DNA of 64,000 nt, taken from Planctomycetota bacterium. Its GTDB lineage: Bacteria; Planctomycetota; SZUA-567; H5-PLA8. Made by a program: the position numbers and the translations under genes. How positions within the stretch are numbered: position 1 is the first letter of the stretch; every line of letters begins with the position of its first letter. Below are positions 61,444 to 64,000 of this stretch, one piece after another. The DNA is taken from positions 1,537,393 to 1,601,392 of the forward strand of contig JABTUM010000002.1 of assembly GCA_015075375.1 (NCBI GenBank), read 5' to 3'. A model generated the notes under the pieces. That model did not search any database and was not told the origin of the DNA. It saw only the letters and a program-made list of their open reading frames with translations.

Positions 61444-62589
61444 CTAATCGCCCGCCGCCAGCCACGCCCAATCGCCCAGCCGCCCTTCGATCAGCACATC
61501 CTGCTCCACCTGCCGCACTCCGGTCACCTGCATATCCAGGCTCTCGGAAACCCGGTCCACGCCGCGCCCGCGCACCGCCGTCACGCCGTCGCGGCCGCCG
61601 ACGATCTTCGGAGCGACGAAAACCGCCACCCGGTCCACCAGCCGTGCGTCGAGGAAGCTGCCCAGCACCTCCGAGCCGCCCTCGACGAAGACCGAGAGCG
61701 CCCCCGCTTCGGCGAGATACTCCAGCGCCGCGCGAACCGGCAGCATCTTGCGCTCGCCGTCCGTCTCTTCGGGCAGCTCCACCACCTGCGCGCCTTTCTC
61801 TTCCAGCGCTTTGCGCCGGTCGGCCGGCGCGCCCGGCGTGACGAAGATCACGATCGGGCCGCCGCCTTCGGCCGTCCACAGCGGCGCGTCCAGCGGCGTG
61901 CGCGCCATCGAGTCGAGGATCACGCGCCGCGGCTGCCACGCGGGCTCGCCTTGGTCGGGCAGACCCAGGCGCACCGTCAGCAGCGGCGCATCGGTCAGTA
62001 CCGTCCCGATGCCCACCAGAATCGCGTCGTGCTCGCCGCGCAGGCGGTGCGCTTCCGCGCGCGCCGCGGGGCTCGTGATCCACTTGCTGTCCCCGCGCGC
62101 CGTGGCGATCTTGCCGTCGGCCGTCATCGCCCATTTCGCCGTTACCAGCGGGAGTTTCGTGCGCATGCGCTTGAAGAACGGCGCGTTGGCTTCGCGGCAG
62201 GCCTTCTCCAGCACGCCGCTGACGACTTCGATCCCCTTCGCCCGCAGCGCTTCCATGCCGCGCTTCGACTTGGGATTCGGATCCAGGCAGCCCAGCACCA
62301 CGCGCGCGATGCCCGCCTTGGCGATCGCCTCCGTGCACGGCGGCGTCTTGCCGTAGTGGTTGCACGGTTCGAGCGTCACGTAAAGTGTGCCGCCGCGCGT
62401 GCGCGAACCGGCTTCGTGCAGCGCCTCCAACTCCGCGTGCGCCGCGCCGTAGCGCCGGTGGAACCCGCGCCCGACGACCCCGTCCCCGTTCACCACCACC
62501 GCGCCCACCACCGGATTGGGACTCGTCCAGCCGCGCCCGCGCTGGGCGAGTTCCAAGGCTTCTTCGAGAAACGGGCGATGCAGGGTCAT
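61444..62589 (-). CDS. ribD: Bifunctional riboflavin deaminase/reductase
   Basis: 381 residues (MTLHRPFLEEALELAQRGRG). The N-terminal deaminase domain (residues 1-150) has HAELEAL and the zinc motif PCNHYGKTPPC (EC 3.5.4.26). The C-terminal reductase domain (about 150-381) has WAMTADGKIATARGDSKWIT, ILVGIGTVLTDAP and FVEGGSEVLGSFL (EC 1.1.1.193). Length matches the family. AAGGAA lies before the start. First of the ribD-sulfatase-ribE unit. Confidence 0.95.
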   Translation of the reverse strand: MTLHRPFLEEALELAQRGRGWTSPNPVVGAVVVNGDGVVGRGFHRRYGAAHAELEALHEAGSRTRGGTLYVTLEPCNHYGKTPPCTEAIAKAGIARVVLGCLDPNPKSKRGMEALRAKGIEVVSGVLEKACREANAPFFKRMRTKLPLVTAKWAMTADGKIATARGDSKWITSPAARAEAHRLRGEHDAILVGIGTVLTDAPLLTVRLGLPDQGEPAWQPRRVILDSMARTPLDAPLWTAEGGGPIVIFVTPGAPADRRKALEEKGAQVVELPEETDGERKMLPVRAALEYLAEAGALSVFVEGGSEVLGSFLDARLVDRVAVFVAPKIVGGRDGVTAVRGRGVDRVSESLDMQVTGVRQVEQDVLIEGRLGDWAWLAAGD

Positions 62590-62608
62590 CAGAGTTCCTT
62601 GAAGTCGG

Positions 62609-62953
62609 TCAAAGCGGCAATAATTCGATGCGATTCGCCATGTCCGATGGATCGTAAACCAGAGCCATCAACTCCAGGTCTCTTACCAGAATTCCGATGT
62701 TTACACGGGATTGCTCGGCAAGCACAAAGCCTGAAAACGGCCGCGCTTGAGCCTGCATGCGAAAGACGATCGGAAGCGCTTTCGCATCCTGCGTTACGAA
62801 AACGCGCCCCAATTGGGTGGCTCGAGCGATGAGCACGTCATCTGGCCGGCCTCTGGGACCTTCTTGCTGCGCAAGGATGACATCGATGCCGCGTAATTTA
62901 AGTTGTCGAACCACCGCCCCTGGAACGTGCTCGTCAAAGTAATAAGAGATCAT
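62609..62953 (-). CDS. DUF5615 PIN-like toxin
   Basis: 114 residues, starting inside the stop of the antitoxin gene (ATGA overlap). PIN-like fold of the DUF5615/Mut7-C type: YFDEHVPGAVVRQLKLRG, DVILAQQEG, DDVLIARATQLGRVFVTQD with the acidic cluster D7, E8 and D91-type positions typical of PIN ribonucleases. Family proteins cleave RNA and are neutralised by the adjacent DUF433 protein. The pair is probably a type II toxin-antitoxin module, here next to ribD but apparently independent. Confidence 0.85.
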   Translation of the reverse strand: MISYYFDEHVPGAVVRQLKLRGIDVILAQQEGPRGRPDDVLIARATQLGRVFVTQDAKALPIVFRMQAQARPFSGFVLAEQSRVNIGILVRDLELMALVYDPSDMANRIELLPL

Positions 62954-63270
62954 TTCTTGCGGGATCTCAGCCGCGCCTGCAATTCCGCACGAGCCGGCTG
63001 AACCGTTTTACTACGGTACTTTTGAATCTCCCGGTCCGCCGCGTCCATTTCCCGGTCCAACTCGTCGCGATGGTCGTAGTAATAGGCCAGCGCGGAATAG
63101 ATGGCCGCCGGCAATAGCTGCGGATGATTTTCGAGCAATGCTTCGGCCGACCAACCGTAATAGCGGTGTTCCGCCGCAAGGTGGCGCACGCTGATGCGCT
63201 TATGCCCCTCGATCACCCAGCCTTTTTGACGGTCTCGCGTCAGATGCGGATACTTGGCGGCGACGCTCAT
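62950..63270 (-). CDS. DUF433 antitoxin
   Basis: 106 residues (MSVAAKYPHLTRDRQKGWVI), a typical DUF433 protein: ISVRHLAAEHRYYGWSAEALLENHPQLLPAAIYSALAYYYDHRDEL in consecutive pieces, with the conserved Trp, Pro and Tyr-rich helix. It is the upstream member of the pair with DUF5615 and overlaps it by 4 nt. Expected to bind the toxin and the promoter. 21 nt after the ftsY stop. Confidence 0.88.
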   Translation of the reverse strand: MSVAAKYPHLTRDRQKGWVIEGHKRISVRHLAAEHRYYGWSAEALLENHPQLLPAAIYSALAYYYDHRDELDREMDAADREIQKYRSKTVQPARAELQARLRSRKK

Positions 63271-63291
63271 CCCTTGCTCTCCGCACGCATT

Positions 63292-64000
63292 TTAGGCCTG
63301 GGTATTCTTCGAGTCCAGCCCGAAGATCGCATCCAGAAAACTGTCCGCGTCGAAGGGCTTCAGGTCCGTCATCTGCTCGCCCAGCCCGATCCACTTCACC
63401 GGAACTTCCACTTCGCTGCGCATCGCCAGCACCGCACCGCCCTTCGCCGTCCCGTCCAGCTTCGTGATCACCAGCCCCGTCACCCCCGCCCCGCCGGTGA
63501 ACACCTCCGCCTGCCGCACCGCGTTCTGCCCCGTCGTCCCGTCCAGCACCAGCAAAACCTCGTGCGGACCGCTGGGCACCTTCTTCTTGATCACCCGCGT
63601 GATCTTCTCCAGCTCGTCCATCAGGTTCTTTTTGTTGTGCAGCCGGCCGGCCGTATCGATCAGGAGCAGGTCGAACTTCTGCGCGAGCGCCTTCTCGCAG
63701 GCCGTGTAAGCCACGCTGTCGGGCTTCGCGCCCTGCTGCCCCTTCACGATCTCCACGCCCACGCGCTCCGACCAGAGCGTCAACTGTTCCACCGCCGCCG
63801 CGCGAAACGTATCCGCCGCCGCCAGCAGCACTTTCTGGCCCTGCTGCTTGTAGAAATGCGCCAGCTTCGCCGTCGTCGTCGTCTTCCCGCTCCCGTTGAC
63901 CCCCACGATCAGGATCACCGTCGGCGCCTCGTCGGCGAAGCGCGGAGCGCTGTCCTGCGGCGGGAACTGCTTCTTCACTTCCGCTTTGAGGAACTGCGCG
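63292..64000 (-). CDS. ftsY: Signal recognition particle receptor FtsY, 5' end outside the window
   Basis: The frame runs off the window end (the sequence before the first visible Met continues as QFLKAEVKKQFPP), so only the NG-domain part, about 236 residues, is seen. GTPase motifs: G1 GVNGSGKTTTTAKLA, G2 AADTFRAAAVEQL, G3 LLLIDTAGRLHNKKNL, G4 ITKLDGTAKGG and the closing GLGEQMTDLKPFD. FtsY docks SRP-ribosome complexes at the membrane for co-translational insertion. It ends 21 nt before the TA pair. Confidence 0.95.
   Translation of the reverse strand, partial: AQFLKAEVKKQFPPQDSAPRFADEAPTVILIVGVNGSGKTTTTAKLAHFYKQQGQKVLLAAADTFRAAAVEQLTLWSERVGVEIVKGQQGAKPDSVAYTACEKALAQKFDLLLIDTAGRLHNKKNLMDELEKITRVIKKKVPSGPHEVLLVLDGTTGQNAVRQAEVFTGGAGVTGLVITKLDGTAKGGAVLAMRSEVEVPVKWIGLGEQMTDLKPFDADSFLDAIFGLDSKNTQA

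Overview
The window joins two kinds of DNA. Roughly the first 26.0 kb is an accessory region that reads as an integrated mobile element. From about 26.04 kb to the end it is a GC-rich bacterial chromosome. The boundary is unusually clear. On the minus strand at 26044-26083 lies the first 40 nt of a tRNA-Arg (anticodon UCG), and tRNA pairing breaks off just past the anticodon loop, as expected for an att junction left by a tyrosine recombinase. A tyrosine recombinase gene is at 14451-15389. The left end of the element is not in the window. The chromosome suggests a Planctomycetota-like (PVC-type) or similar high-GC bacterium: very large secreted proteins built from PQQ-type propellers and TPRs, a VWA protein with a DUF4159-like end, a sulfatase and many Ala/Pro/Gly-rich proteins. 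No marker gene here fixes the taxonomy.

Element layout. At 1-6260, a low-GC SNF2-type helicase with a long Cys/Ser-Gly repeat tail sits between a 5'-truncated copy and a complete copy of a RelE-like/UvrD helicase fusion gene. At 6.7-9.7 kb, five minus-strand genes of unknown function follow two leader RNAs that fold like SAM-I (S-box) riboswitches, with a HTH regulator gene upstream. At 9.8-16.2 kb lies a recombination and maintenance module: DnaJ-type zinc-finger lipoprotein, winged-helix regulator, acidic-tail protein, RadA-like ATPase, zinc ribbon, small membrane proteins, RuvB-like helicase, integrase and a HTH-receiver protein. At 16.2-22.0 kb, a low-GC minus-strand island carries a PhoD-like phosphatase, a cytosolic LCAT-like lipase, a TIR-pYEATS protein, an unknown protein and a shortened ThsB-type TIR protein. 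This looks like a defence island, and 18-bp direct repeats bracket its core. At 22.9-25.8 kb there are small membrane proteins, a membrane-anchored nuclease and secreted proteins.

Chromosomal layout. Fumarylacetoacetase sits behind an unknown gene. An SGNH-like/LRR protein is flanked by two copies of an intergenic repeat module with hexanucleotide arrays. A parS-type ParB site lies at 32250-32265, followed by a secreted MsrA. Then come a 2128-aa VWA protein, pyruvate kinase, a C45-type Ntn hydrolase, a 3071-aa multidomain secreted protein, a TPR/metallopeptidase protein, a membrane glycosyltransferase-like protein, an AsmA-like protein and a monohaem cytochrome. The window closes with ribE-sulfatase-ribD, a DUF433/DUF5615 toxin-antitoxin pair, and ftsY cut by the window end.

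The strongest candidates for something new are the two S-box-like leaders on a mobile element, the TIR-pYEATS/cytosolic lipase cluster, and the repeat-tailed SNF2 helicase nested in a duplicated UvrD-fusion gene. All calls come from reading the sequence; no database search was run.
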